Assembly: GCF_036231965.1 (NCBI RefSeq)
Contig: NZ_CP109499.1
Location: 2,666,001 to 2,730,000, forward strand
DNA length: 64,000 bases
Reading direction: 5' to 3'
Source of the DNA: Streptomyces sp. NBC_01428
GTDB taxonomy: Bacteria; Actinomycetota; Actinomycetes; Streptomycetales; Streptomycetaceae
The notes beneath the pieces were generated by a model, which searched no databases, was not told where the DNA came from, and saw only the letters and a list, made by a program, of their open reading frames with translations. This document shows, one piece after another, positions 24,736 to 33,189 of the stretch. The translations under genes were made by a program, and so were the position numbers. Numbering within the stretch: the stretch's first letter is position 1; every line of letters starts with the position of its first letter.

Positions 24736-26520
24736 ATGGAGCAAGAGATCCCTGCCACAACCCCTTCGATGAGCCGCACCCGCCCCCGTACGGTCGTACG
24801 CATGAGGCCCACTCCCCCCGCACGACGACTGCGGTTCGGCATGCCGCGGCGGGTGTTCTCGCAGGTCCTGCTGATGCAGATCGTGATCGCGGCGGGAGTC
24901 GCCGTTCTCGCCACCGGCCTGTTCCTGGCGCCGCTCAGCGCGCAGCTGGACGACCAGGCCATGCAGCGCGCCCTCGCGATCGCCCAGACCACAGCGGTGC
25001 AGCCGCAGATCGCCGAGGACCTCAGGAGCACGAGTCCTTCCACGGCCGGACCCGTGCAGGCCGAGGCGGAGCGGATACGGAAGGCCAGTGACGCCGAGTA
25101 CGTCGTGGTGATGGACACGCGGGGCATCCGCTGGTCGCACACCGACCCGAAGGAGATCGGGCGACAGGTCTCGACGGACCCGCGCAAGGCCCTGGAGGGC
25201 CGCGACGTCATGGAGATCGACACCGGAACCCTCGGCCGCTCCGCGCGCGGAAAGGTCCCGTTGCGCGACGCCGACGACAGGATCATCGGCGCGGTCTCGG
25301 TGGGCATCCGGTACGACAGCGTGCGGGCCCGGTTGATCGACGCGATCCCGGGGTTGTTCGCGTACGCGGGCGGAGCCATGGCCGTCGGCGCGCTGGCCGC
25401 GTATCTGATCTCCCGCAGAGTGCAGCGGCAGACCCGTGACCTGGCCTTCTCCGACATCGCGGCACTGCTGGCGGAGCGCGAGGCGATGCTGCACGGCATC
25501 CGGGAGGGCGTGGTGGCCCTGGACCGCGGCGGTCACGTACGTCTCCTGAACGACGAGGCGCAGCGTCTGCTGGGGGTCGGTGCCGAGGCCATCGGGCAGC
25601 CGCTGGACGACGCGCTCGGGTCCGGTCGTACGACCGACGTGCTGGCCGGGCGGGTCACCGGTACCGATCTGCTCACCGTCCGCGGACAGCGTGTGCTGGT
25701 CGCCAACCGGATGCCCACCGACGACGGCGGTGCGGTCGCCACGTTGCGCGACCGCACCGAGCTGGAGCAGTTGGGCCGCGAGCTGGACTCCACCCGCGGC
25801 CTCATCGATGCTCTGCGGGCGCAGGATCACGAGCACGCCAACCGCATGCACACGCTTCTGGGGCTGCTCGAACTGGAGATGTACGACGACGCCGTGGAGT
25901 TCGTCGGTGAGGTGGTGGGAGACCACCGGGTCACCGCGGAACAGGTCACCGAGAAGGTCCACGATCCGCTCCTCGCCGCCCTTCTGGTGGGCAAGGCGAC
26001 GGTGGCCGCCGAACGCGGCGTGGCGTTGTGGGTCTCGGACCGGACGATGCTCCCGGACCGGCTGGTCGACCCGCGTGGGCTCGTCACCGTCGTGGGGAAC
26101 CTCGTCGACAACGCGCTGGACGCCGTCGCGGGCACACCGCACGCACGCGTGGAGGTCGAGTTGCGGTCGGTGGAGCGCACCGCCGTGCTGCGGGTCCAGG
26201 ACACCGGACCCGGCATCCCGGCGGAGCGGCGGGAGTTGATCTTCACGGACGGGTGGAGCACGAAGAAGCCCCCGGCCCACGGCAAGCGAGGAATCGGTCT
26301 CTCCCTGGTGCGCCGGTTCGCCGAACGCCAGGGCGGCAGCGCGGAGGTGGCGGACGCGGAGGGCGGGGGTGCCGAGTTCACCGTCGTGCTGCCCGAGGCG
26401 CTCACGGAGGCGCCGGCGGAGACGCCCGGAGACGCGGGGCACGCCCATCCCGCGCGCGTGGCCGTCGAGAGCACGGAAGAGGCGCGGGAAAACGGATACT
26501 CCGAGGAGGAGTCGCGATGA
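24736..26520 (+). CDS. CitA/DcuS-type sensor histidine kinase
   Basis: The 594-aa protein has TM1 (VFSQVLLMQIVIAAGVAVLATGLFLAPL, about 42-68), an extracytoplasmic PDC-like sensor domain (about 70-205), TM2 (GLFAYAGGAMAVGALAAYLI, about 210-230) and a PAS domain (EAMLHGIREGVVALDRGGHVRLLN). The SpoOB-type phosphoacceptor helix reads LRAQDHEHANRMHTLLGLLE, followed by a HATPase with NLVDNALDAV, DTGPGIP and GKRGIGLSLVRRF. This class senses di/tricarboxylates outside the cell. The start is uncertain: ATG 24736 opens the frame, and ATG 24772 or 24802 would suit the TM1 spacing. Its stop overlaps the start of its response regulator by 4 nt. Confidence 0.92.
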   Translation: MEQEIPATTPSMSRTRPRTVVRMRPTPPARRLRFGMPRRVFSQVLLMQIVIAAGVAVLATGLFLAPLSAQLDDQAMQRALAIAQTTAVQPQIAEDLRSTSPSTAGPVQAEAERIRKASDAEYVVVMDTRGIRWSHTDPKEIGRQVSTDPRKALEGRDVMEIDTGTLGRSARGKVPLRDADDRIIGAVSVGIRYDSVRARLIDAIPGLFAYAGGAMAVGALAAYLISRRVQRQTRDLAFSDIAALLAEREAMLHGIREGVVALDRGGHVRLLNDEAQRLLGVGAEAIGQPLDDALGSGRTTDVLAGRVTGTDLLTVRGQRVLVANRMPTDDGGAVATLRDRTELEQLGRELDSTRGLIDALRAQDHEHANRMHTLLGLLELEMYDDAVEFVGEVVGDHRVTAEQVTEKVHDPLLAALLVGKATVAAERGVALWVSDRTMLPDRLVDPRGLVTVVGNLVDNALDAVAGTPHARVEVELRSVERTAVLRVQDTGPGIPAERRELIFTDGWSTKKPPAHGKRGIGLSLVRRFAERQGGSAEVADAEGGGAEFTVVLPEALTEAPAETPGDAGHAHPARVAVESTEEARENGYSEEESR

Positions 26521-27197
26521 TCGAGGTCCTGGTCGTGGACGACGACCCCCGGGTCGCCCGGGTCAACGCCGCGTACGTGGCGAAGGTGCCGGGTTTCCGC
26601 GTCGCCGGAGAGGCGCACAGTGCCTCCGAGGCTCTGGTCCTGATGGAGGCGCTGCCCCGCCTGGACCTCGTCCTCCTGGACCACTACCTGCCCGACGAGA
26701 CCGGACTCTCGGTCGTCCAGGAGATGCGCCGGCGCGGCCGTCAGACCGACGTGATCATGGTGACCGCGGCGCGGGACATCTCCACCGTCCAGGCGGCCAT
26801 GCGTCAGGGGGCACTCCAGTACCTGGTCAAGCCGTTCGCGTTCGCCGGGCTGCGGACGAAACTGGAGGCCTACGCGGAACTGCGGCGCACTCTGGACGGT
26901 GGTGGCGAGGCCGAACAGGCGCAGGTGGACCGGATCTTCGGAACCCTCTCGGCGAGCTCCGAACCGGACCTGCCCAAGGGGCACTCTCCCCCGACAGCCG
27001 GGCTGGTGCGGCGCGCCCTGATCGACGCCGAGGGCCCGCTGTCGGCGCAGGAGGTCGCCGAGGAGACCGGCCTGAGCCGGCAGACCGCACAGCGCTATCT
27101 GAAGCTGCTGGAGCGCACCGGAAGGGCCACGCTGACCCTCAGGTACGGCGACGCGGGGCGCCCGGAGCATCGCTATGTCTGGGCGACCCGCGTCTGA
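26517..27197 (+). CDS. CitB/DcuR-type response regulator, partner of the adjacent kinase
   Basis: The 226-aa protein has a receiver domain with acidic pocket DDDP (residues 8-11), phosphoacceptor Asp in LVLLDHYLPDETGL (about 55), Thr in MVTAA and Lys in LVKPF (about 105). The C-terminal winged helix is GPLSAQEVAEETGLSRQTAQRYLKLLERTGRATLTLRYG (about 173-211). ATGA overlap with the kinase stop, with GAGGAGGA upstream, indicates coupled translation. It is closely similar over its whole length to the orphan regulator at 30200-30892. Confidence 0.94.
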   Translation: MIEVLVVDDDPRVARVNAAYVAKVPGFRVAGEAHSASEALVLMEALPRLDLVLLDHYLPDETGLSVVQEMRRRGRQTDVIMVTAARDISTVQAAMRQGALQYLVKPFAFAGLRTKLEAYAELRRTLDGGGEAEQAQVDRIFGTLSASSEPDLPKGHSPPTAGLVRRALIDAEGPLSAQEVAEETGLSRQTAQRYLKLLERTGRATLTLRYGDAGRPEHRYVWATRV

Positions 27198-27205
27198 GGA
27201 CACGG

Positions 27206-27230
27206 CACGGGCGGGCGCGCCACGCCCGTG
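27206..27230. terminator. Bidirectional hairpin between response regulator and transporter operon
   Basis: CACGGGCG / CGCCCGTG with a 9-nt loop, between two convergent stops. Confidence 0.7.
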
Positions 27231-27233
27231 GGA

Positions 27234-28295
27234 TCAGCCGGCGGCCTTGTCCACGAACTCCGTCGTGTAGGTCTTGCTCAGGTCCACATCGGCGTTCTGG
27301 ATGTTGGGGTTGAACGCCTTGAGGACCTTCTCGACGGTCTCCGGACCGTTCTTGGGCATCACGCCGTCCTTGGTGAACATCGGGAGCGTGCTCTGGATGG
27401 CCTCGGCGTACAGCTTCTTGTCGCCTTGGGAGTAGTCCGCGGGCATCTTGGCGGCGATCTCGGACGCGCTGTGCGTGGACATCCACCGAAGCGTCTTCAC
27501 GAAGGCGTCGGCCAGCTTCTGGACCGTCTGCTTGTGACCGTTCACCCAGTCCGTCTGCATGTAGAGACTGGACGAGGGGTACGGGCCGCCGAGGGCCGCC
27601 TGCGAGCCCTCGGGCGTCCGCATGTCGACGAGTACCTTGCCGAGCTTCTTCGCCAGGACGGTGGCCACGGTGGGGTCGGTCGTCATGCCGCCGTCGATGG
27701 CGCCCTGCTGGAGAGCCGAGACGAACGTGGGGCCGGCGCCGACGGCGACCGGCGTGAACTCGCTGACCTTCACGCCGTTCTTCACCGCGAGGTACTTCGT
27801 GAGGAAGTCGGTCGAGGATCCGAGCCCCGTGACCCCGAGCTTCCTGCCCTTGAAGTCCTTGGGCGACGTGATGTCACCCGCCCGCTTGTCGGAGACCATC
27901 TCGACCTCACCGGGAGCGTGCGAGAACTGCACGACGGACTCGACCGCCTTGCCCTTGGTCTGCAGGTCGAGCGTGTGGTCGTAGAAGCCGACGGCCGCCT
28001 GCACCTGTCCGGACACGAGCGCGGTCTCGGCCTGGACACCGGCCGGCTCGCTCAGGAGCTGGACGTCGAGACCCTCGTCCTGGAAGTAGCCGAGCCGCTG
28101 CGTGAGCATCGCGGGCATGTAGATGACCTTGTCGAGGCCACCGACCATGATCTTGACGTGCTCCCCCTTGCCGCCACCGCCGTTGCTGCCCGAGTCGGCC
28201 GTCGAACTGGCCGCGTCATTGGCGCAGGCGGTGAGCGAGGTGAGAGCGAGCAGTCCGGCGGCTGCCAACGCGGGGTACCGGGCGGTGATGCGCAT
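27234..28295 (-). CDS. NMT1/NitT-type ABC substrate-binding lipoprotein
   Basis: The 353-aa protein has a lipoprotein signal (ARYPALAAAGLLALTSLTAC, lipobox LTAC with Cys-24) followed by a Ser/Gly linker. The SsuA/THI5-like binding fold follows: VKIMVGGLDKVIYMPAMLTQ, GYFQDEGLDVQLL, GVQAETALVSGQVQAAVGF. Ligands in this family range from sulfonates and nitrate to thiamine-pyrimidine precursors; I cannot choose one. It is the last gene of an ATPase - permease - binding-protein operon, 74 nt after the permease. Confidence 0.92.
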   Translation of the reverse strand: MRITARYPALAAAGLLALTSLTACANDAASSTADSGSNGGGGKGEHVKIMVGGLDKVIYMPAMLTQRLGYFQDEGLDVQLLSEPAGVQAETALVSGQVQAAVGFYDHTLDLQTKGKAVESVVQFSHAPGEVEMVSDKRAGDITSPKDFKGRKLGVTGLGSSTDFLTKYLAVKNGVKVSEFTPVAVGAGPTFVSALQQGAIDGGMTTDPTVATVLAKKLGKVLVDMRTPEGSQAALGGPYPSSSLYMQTDWVNGHKQTVQKLADAFVKTLRWMSTHSASEIAAKMPADYSQGDKKLYAEAIQSTLPMFTKDGVMPKNGPETVEKVLKAFNPNIQNADVDLSKTYTTEFVDKAAG

Positions 28296-28369
28296 GCGGA
28301 TTCACGTCCTTGTGAAGGGGTGGGAAGCAGTACGGGGGGAGATCACGGGTCGGATGGGCCCGTGGCGGG

Positions 28370-29233
28370 TCAGCGGTCGGAATCCGACGGCTTCCAGCGG
28401 AAGATGCGGCGCTCGGCGAAGGTGAGCAGTCCTTCGGCGAAGAGGGCGACGACGGCGAGGATGACCATCGCGGCGTACACACCGGCCGCGTTGAAGGTCC
28501 CCTGTGACTGCGCGACGAGCAGGCCGATGCCCTTGGTCGCGCCGATGTACTCGCCGACGATCGCGCCGATGAGGGCGAAGCCGAAACTGACGTGGAGGCT
28601 GGTGAAGATCCACGATGTGGCGGACGGGATGACGACCTGGAGCGTCACGCGGCGGTCGCTGGCGCCGAGGATCCGGGCGTTGGCGACCAGGTTGCGGTCG
28701 ACCTCCCGGGCGCCCTGGAAGGCGTTGAAGAACACCGGGAAGAAGACGAGCACCACGGCCGAGGCGACCTTGGAGGCCGGCCCGAGCCCGAACCAGATGA
28801 CGAAGATGGGCGCGAGGACGATCCTCGGTATCGAGTTGAGCACCTTGATGTATGGACCAAGTACGTCTGCGAGCAAGGTGATCCGCCCCAGCGCGATGCC
28901 GAACACGACACCGGCGACGACACCGATGACCCACCCGAGCAGTGCCTCGTACAGCGTGTACCAGATCTGCTCACCGAGGGAACCGAGCGCGGTCCCGTGG
29001 GTCATCCAGGTGTAGGTCTGGTCCCAGATCTTCGAGGGCATCGAGAAGTTGAACGGATCGATGACCTTCGCCCGCGAGAGCACCTCCCAGAGGCCGAGGA
29101 CGGCGACCAGGAGGACGACTCGGGCGGCGTTCACCATGATCTTGCGCTTGCGCGCGGCCCGCACGCGGGACTGCTCGCGGCCCGGTGTCTTCACCGTGTC
29201 CACGACCGGGGTGCTGAGAATCTCATGCGACAT
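28370..29233 (-). CDS. NitT/TauT-type ABC transporter permease
   Basis: The 287-aa inner membrane protein has about six transmembrane helices. It carries the EAA loop in ...DRNLVANARILGASDRRVTLQVVIPSATSWIFTSL (about 185-220), typical of SsuC/TauC permeases. ATG 29233 follows GAGAGGGG and overlaps the ATPase gene end by 11 nt; GTG 29242 is an alternative. Confidence 0.92.
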   Translation of the reverse strand: MSHEILSTPVVDTVKTPGREQSRVRAARKRKIMVNAARVVLLVAVLGLWEVLSRAKVIDPFNFSMPSKIWDQTYTWMTHGTALGSLGEQIWYTLYEALLGWVIGVVAGVVFGIALGRITLLADVLGPYIKVLNSIPRIVLAPIFVIWFGLGPASKVASAVVLVFFPVFFNAFQGAREVDRNLVANARILGASDRRVTLQVVIPSATSWIFTSLHVSFGFALIGAIVGEYIGATKGIGLLVAQSQGTFNAAGVYAAMVILAVVALFAEGLLTFAERRIFRWKPSDSDR

Positions 29234-30038
29234 CGGCGGCACCCCTCTCGCGGGTGATGCGGACCTCTTCGCCGAGGGACTCCCAGATCTCGCGGTAGAT
29301 CTCGATGAACCGTGGTTCCAGCCGCACGGACTCGACCTTGCGCGGTCGCGGCAGGTCGATGTCGAAGACCTGCTTCACGGTGGCGGGGCCCGCGGTCATC
29401 ACGACGACCTTGTCGGCGAGCGCGATGGACTCCTCCAGGTCGTGGGTGACGAAGACGACCGAGGCGCCGGTGCCTTCCCACAGTTCGAGAAGTTCGTCGG
29501 ACATCAGCGCCCGGGTCTGCACGTCGAGCGCCGAGAAGGGCTCGTCCATGAGCAGGATCTCGGGGTCGTTGACGAAGGTCGCGGCGAGGGCGACGCGCTT
29601 GCGCTGGCCGCCGGAGAGCTGGTGCGGGTAGCGGTCCTCGAACGCCGTCAGCCCGACCCGGGACAGCCACTCACGGGCCCGCTCCTTGGCCTCCGCCTTG
29701 GGTACGCCCCGGAACCGGGGCCCGGCCATCACGTTGGACAGGACCGTGCGCCAGGGGAACGTGGCGTCCTGTTGGAACACGAAACCGACCTTGTTCCCGA
29801 CGCCCGAGACAGGCTCCCCCGTGACGAGGACCTCGCCTTCAGTGGGCTCCTCGAGGCCACTCACGAGGGTCAGCGTGGTGGACTTTCCACAGCCGGTGGG
29901 GCCGACGACGGCGACGAACTCGCCGCGTCCGACGGTGAGGTCGAGTTCCCGCACGGCGGTGTGCAGACCCCCCGACGGGGTCTTGAAGATCTTGCTCGCG
30001 CCCCGCAGCTCGATGGCGGGGCTGGTGTCTGCGCTCAT
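29223..30038 (-). CDS. NitT/TauT-type ABC transporter ATP-binding protein
   Basis: The 271-aa protein has complete ATPase motifs: Walker A GPTGCGKSTT (about 44), signature LSGGQRKRVALAATF (about 145), Walker B ILLMDEPFSAL and H-loop VTHDLEE. It heads the importer operon. ATG 30038 has no Shine-Dalgarno; TACGGT at 30047-30052 (minus) lies 8 nt upstream, so the operon is probably leaderless. Confidence 0.93.
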   Translation of the reverse strand: MSADTSPAIELRGASKIFKTPSGGLHTAVRELDLTVGRGEFVAVVGPTGCGKSTTLTLVSGLEEPTEGEVLVTGEPVSGVGNKVGFVFQQDATFPWRTVLSNVMAGPRFRGVPKAEAKERAREWLSRVGLTAFEDRYPHQLSGGQRKRVALAATFVNDPEILLMDEPFSALDVQTRALMSDELLELWEGTGASVVFVTHDLEESIALADKVVVMTAGPATVKQVFDIDLPRPRKVESVRLEPRFIEIYREIWESLGEEVRITRERGAADVA

Positions 30039-30054
30039 GGGCCGGGACCGTAGA

Positions 30055-30070
30055 TGTGGCGCGGGCCACA
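30055..30070. promoter_or_regulatory. Operator-like inverted repeat in the transporter promoter
   Basis: TGTGGC-GCGG-GCCACA is a perfect 6-bp inverted repeat placed just upstream of the TACGGT -10 hexamer of the transporter operon, inside the expected -10/-35 spacer. Confidence 0.5.
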
Positions 30071-30114
30071 GCATCAGTCTTCTGGGCGCAAGGCCTACTT
30101 CTGCTTGCAAGGGT

Positions 30115-30146
30115 CTGTTGTGCTCGTTTTGCTCGCGCTACAACAG
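30115..30146. promoter_or_regulatory. Inverted repeat CTGTTGT-N18-ACAACAG
   Basis: Perfect 7-bp arms (30115-30121 and 30140-30146) lie between the transporter operon and the divergent response regulator gene, 54 nt before the latter's start. The 25-bp centre-to-centre spacing would place two half-sites on one DNA face, as response regulator dimers often use. Confidence 0.45.
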
Positions 30147-30199
30147 CGGAGCCGAAACACGGGCTTAACGCTCGCCAGGCCTTGAGAGGAAGAGGCCAG

Positions 30200-30892
30200 A
30201 TGATTGACGTCCTGGTCGTCGACGACGACTTCCGCGTCGCCGAGATCAACGCGCGCTACGTGGGGAAAGTGCCCGGATTCCGGGTGGTGGCCCGCGCGCA
30301 CAGCGCTGCCCAGGCTCTGGCCGCCGTCGAGCGAACGCCCGTCGACCTGGTGCTGCTCGACCACTATCTGCCGGACCTGACAGGGCTGGAACTCGTCCAC
30401 CGGATGCGCGAACAGGGCCACGGCACCGACGTCATCATGATCACCGCGGCCAGTGACGTGACGACCGTCCGCGCCGCGATGCGGCTGGGTGCCGTGCACT
30501 ACCTGGTCAAGCCGTTCACCTTCACCGCACTGCGCACCCGCCTCGACTCGTACGCCGCCCTGCGCCGGACCGTGGACCGGGTGGGTGGCCGACGAGTGAC
30601 CGGCCAGGAGCAGGTCGACCGGATGTTCGGCGCCCTGCGCGCCGCCCCCGCACCGTCCGCTCCCGGGCTGCCGAGCGGCCACTCCGAGCCGACGACCGAC
30701 CTCATCTGCGGCGTCCTGCACCGCGCGCACCAACCGCTGTCGGCCCACGAGGTGGCCGCCGAGACGGGCCTCAGCCGGTCCACCGCCCAGCGCTACCTGC
30801 GCCACCTGGAACAGGCCGGCCGCCTGCGCCTCTCCCTCAAGTACGGCGACACGGGCCGTCCGGAACACCGGTACGCCTGGGTGTCGCCCTAA
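30200..30892 (+). CDS. Orphan CitB/DcuR-type response regulator
   Basis: The 230-aa protein has the same architecture as the regulator at 26517: receiver DDDF, LVLLDHYLPDLTGLEL, MITAA and LVKPF, then the winged helix QPLSAHEVAAETGLSRSTAQRYLRHLEQAG and the shared tail KYGDTGRPEHRYAW. No kinase gene is adjacent; the only candidate nearby is the kinase at 24736. It is divergent from the ABC importer operon, which makes the importer its likely target. GAGAGGAAGAGG precedes ATG 30200. It looks like a duplication of the neighbouring regulator. Confidence 0.92.
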   Translation: MIDVLVVDDDFRVAEINARYVGKVPGFRVVARAHSAAQALAAVERTPVDLVLLDHYLPDLTGLELVHRMREQGHGTDVIMITAASDVTTVRAAMRLGAVHYLVKPFTFTALRTRLDSYAALRRTVDRVGGRRVTGQEQVDRMFGALRAAPAPSAPGLPSGHSEPTTDLICGVLHRAHQPLSAHEVAAETGLSRSTAQRYLRHLEQAGRLRLSLKYGDTGRPEHRYAWVSP

Positions 30893-30949
30893 CACGACAC
30901 AGGGCGCCGGCACCCTTCGGGCGATGCCGTGCCGGACAGCCGTACGACC

Positions 30950-30981
30950 TGCCCGGGCCCCTTCGCCTAGTGGCCCGGGCA
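30950..30981. terminator. Hairpin between convergent genes
   Basis: TGCCCGGGCC / GGCCCGGGCA with a 12-nt loop, between the orphan regulator and the symporter stop. Confidence 0.7.
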
Positions 30982-31007
30982 CCTCGTGATGACCTGCTGG
31001 ACCTGTG

Positions 31008-32600
31008 TCAGACGGCCCCTGCGCCGGTGAGCGCGCGCACCTCGATCTCGGCGTGCTTGGCCTCGTCGGGCGGCTCGTGCGAGGTGACCGTGCCGAGCCA
31101 GCCCGCGACGAAACCGAGGGGGATCGAGACGAGACCGGGGTTCTCCAGCGGGAAGTACTGGAAGTCCACACCCGGGAACAGCGATCCGGGACTCCCGGAC
31201 ACCACAGGCGACAACAGGACGAGCAGCAGCGAGGGCACGAGTCCGCCGTATACGGCCCACACGGCGCCGCGCGTCGTGAAGTTGCGCCAGAACAGGGAGT
31301 ACAGCAGCACGGGGAGATTCGCGGAGGCGGCGACCGCGAAGGCGAGGCCGACCAGAAAGGCCACGTTCAGATCGCGGGCCAGGAGTCCCAGGGCGATGGC
31401 GACCACGCCGATCCCGACCGAGGCCGCACGCGCGACGGCGACCTCGCTGCGCGGCTTCGCGTTCCGCAGACGCATGGACGCGTACAGGTCGTGCGCCACC
31501 GCCGCCGAGGACGCCAGAGTGATCCCGGCGACGACCGCGAGGATGGTGGCGAAGGCGATGGCGGCGACGACCGCGAACAGAACCGTTCCACCCGTGGAGT
31601 TGGCTCCGCCCCCGAGGTCGAGGGCCAGCAGCGGAACAGCGGTGTTGCCTGCCGCGTTCGACCCGCGGACCGCTTCAGGACCGACGATCGCCGCCGCGCC
31701 GAAGCCCAGCACGATGGTCATCAGGTAGAAGCCGCCGATCAGTCCGATCGACCACACCACCGAGCGACGGGCGGCCCGTGCCGTCGGCACGGTGTAGAAG
31801 CGCGACAGGATGTGCGGCAGCCCGGCCGTCCCGAGCAGCAGCGCCAGCCCGAGGCTCATGAAGTCGAAGCGCGCCGTCCAGTCCCCGCCGTACCTGAGCC
31901 CTGGCACGAGGAAGGCCTTGCCGTGCCCACTGCGCGCCGCGGCGGAACGCAGCAGGTCGTTGAAGTCCCCGTGGAACCGCACCAGGACGAGGACGGTGAG
32001 GACGACGGATCCGCCCAGCAGCAGAACCGCCTTGACGATCTGGATCCACGTGGTCGCCCGCATCCCTCCCATCGACACATAGATCACCATGAGCGCGCCC
32101 ACCCCGATGACCGTCCAGTTCCGCGCCGCCTCGCTCGTGCCTCCGAGCAGCAGCGAGACCAGGCTGCCCGCACCCACCATCTGTGCCACCAGATAGAGAA
32201 CGGACACCGTCACGGAGGAAGTTCCCGCCGCGATCCGCACCGGCCGCTCACTCATCCGGGCGGCGACGACGTCGGCGAGCGTGAACCGGCCGCAGTTGCG
32301 CACCAGTTCGGCGACCAGGAACAGCACGACCAGCCAGGCCACCAGAAAGCCCACGACGTACAGCAGGCCGTCGTAGCCGTAGAGGGCGATGAGTCCGGTG
32401 ACGCCGAGGAACGACGCGGCCGACATGTAGTCCCCGGAGATGGCAAAACCATTCTCCATCGGCGAGAACAACCGCCCGCCGGCGTAGAACTCCTCCGCCG
32501 AACCGTGCCGGTTGCGGCTCACCCACGTCGTGATGGCCAGCGTCACCGCCACGAACATGCTGAACAGCAGCAGCGCCAGGGTCTGATGGTTCCCGCTCAC
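31008..32600 (-). CDS. Sodium:solute symporter, acetate/monocarboxylate (ActP-like) type
   Basis: The 530-aa SSS-family membrane protein has about 13 helices. Family features include the conserved N-terminal block EEFYAGGRLFSPMENGFAISGDYMSAASFLG (about 36-66) and WIQIVKAVLLL. The first block resembles the cation/acetate symporter ActP. The GTG start overlaps the stop of the DUF485 gene (GTGA), and DUF485 proteins regularly accompany ActP-like symporters, which supports uptake of acetate or another short monocarboxylate. Confidence 0.93.
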   Translation of the reverse strand: MSGNHQTLALLLFSMFVAVTLAITTWVSRNRHGSAEEFYAGGRLFSPMENGFAISGDYMSAASFLGVTGLIALYGYDGLLYVVGFLVAWLVVLFLVAELVRNCGRFTLADVVAARMSERPVRIAAGTSSVTVSVLYLVAQMVGAGSLVSLLLGGTSEAARNWTVIGVGALMVIYVSMGGMRATTWIQIVKAVLLLGGSVVLTVLVLVRFHGDFNDLLRSAAARSGHGKAFLVPGLRYGGDWTARFDFMSLGLALLLGTAGLPHILSRFYTVPTARAARRSVVWSIGLIGGFYLMTIVLGFGAAAIVGPEAVRGSNAAGNTAVPLLALDLGGGANSTGGTVLFAVVAAIAFATILAVVAGITLASSAAVAHDLYASMRLRNAKPRSEVAVARAASVGIGVVAIALGLLARDLNVAFLVGLAFAVAASANLPVLLYSLFWRNFTTRGAVWAVYGGLVPSLLLVLLSPVVSGSPGSLFPGVDFQYFPLENPGLVSIPLGFVAGWLGTVTSHEPPDEAKHAEIEVRALTGAGAV

Positions 32601-33085
32601 CGGTCACCGCCTCTGACGTTGCGCGTCAGCTCCTGGGTGTCCCAGCGCAGGTCGAGCGCCGCCCGGTCCCTGCGCAACCGCGCGTGCCGTGCGTACGCCC
32701 AGGCCAGTACGAACGTCGTCAGGAACTGCCCGAGCCCTGCGACCAGCGCCACGTTCACGGCGCCGGCCACCGGCCGCGCCATGAACCCCGGCGCCGTCGT
32801 CGCGGTCACCACATAGCCCACGTACCAAGGGAAGAAGACGGCGACGGCCGGGATCACGAACCTGCGGTACCGGCTGCGCACTTCCTGGAAAGCAGCACTT
32901 CGCTGCACCTCCAGGTAGACGTCGGCCGCCCCGCCGGTCCGTCCTTCGTGCTCCGAGCGGGCGGGCGGTACGGCCGGAGCAGGTGCTCCCGTGCCGTCCA
33001 ACTCACCCCAACCGGAAGCCAGCGCGTCGTACCAGGGGTCGTCGAACCGGACCTCCCCGGTGTCGCCGCCGTCGTGCTTCTCCAC
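32597..33085 (-). CDS. DUF485 membrane protein, symporter partner
   Basis: The 162-aa protein has an acidic N-terminus, then the DUF485 core: AAFQEVRSRYRRFVIPAVAVFFPWYVGYVV (first helix) and GAVNVALVAGLGQFLTTFVLAWAYARHA (second helix). GTG 33085 follows AAGGAG at 5 nt; an ATG 14 codons upstream lacks a site. It overlaps the symporter by 4 nt. Confidence 0.9.
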   Translation of the reverse strand: MEKHDGGDTGEVRFDDPWYDALASGWGELDGTGAPAPAVPPARSEHEGRTGGAADVYLEVQRSAAFQEVRSRYRRFVIPAVAVFFPWYVGYVVTATTAPGFMARPVAGAVNVALVAGLGQFLTTFVLAWAYARHARLRRDRAALDLRWDTQELTRNVRGGDR

Positions 33086-33189
33086 CGAACTCTCCTTGTC
33101 CGCGACCCGTTTCGGCCGCGTGCCCAAGGATGTGCAGATCGGGAAGATCCCGGACTCTTCTCTCCGCGCTCTTCACCCCATCAGGTGAC

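Noticed and set aside
26028-27313. Other long open frames over the kinase/regulator genes
   Set aside because: They are shadows caused by high GC; the real genes have clear domains and a 4-nt overlap.
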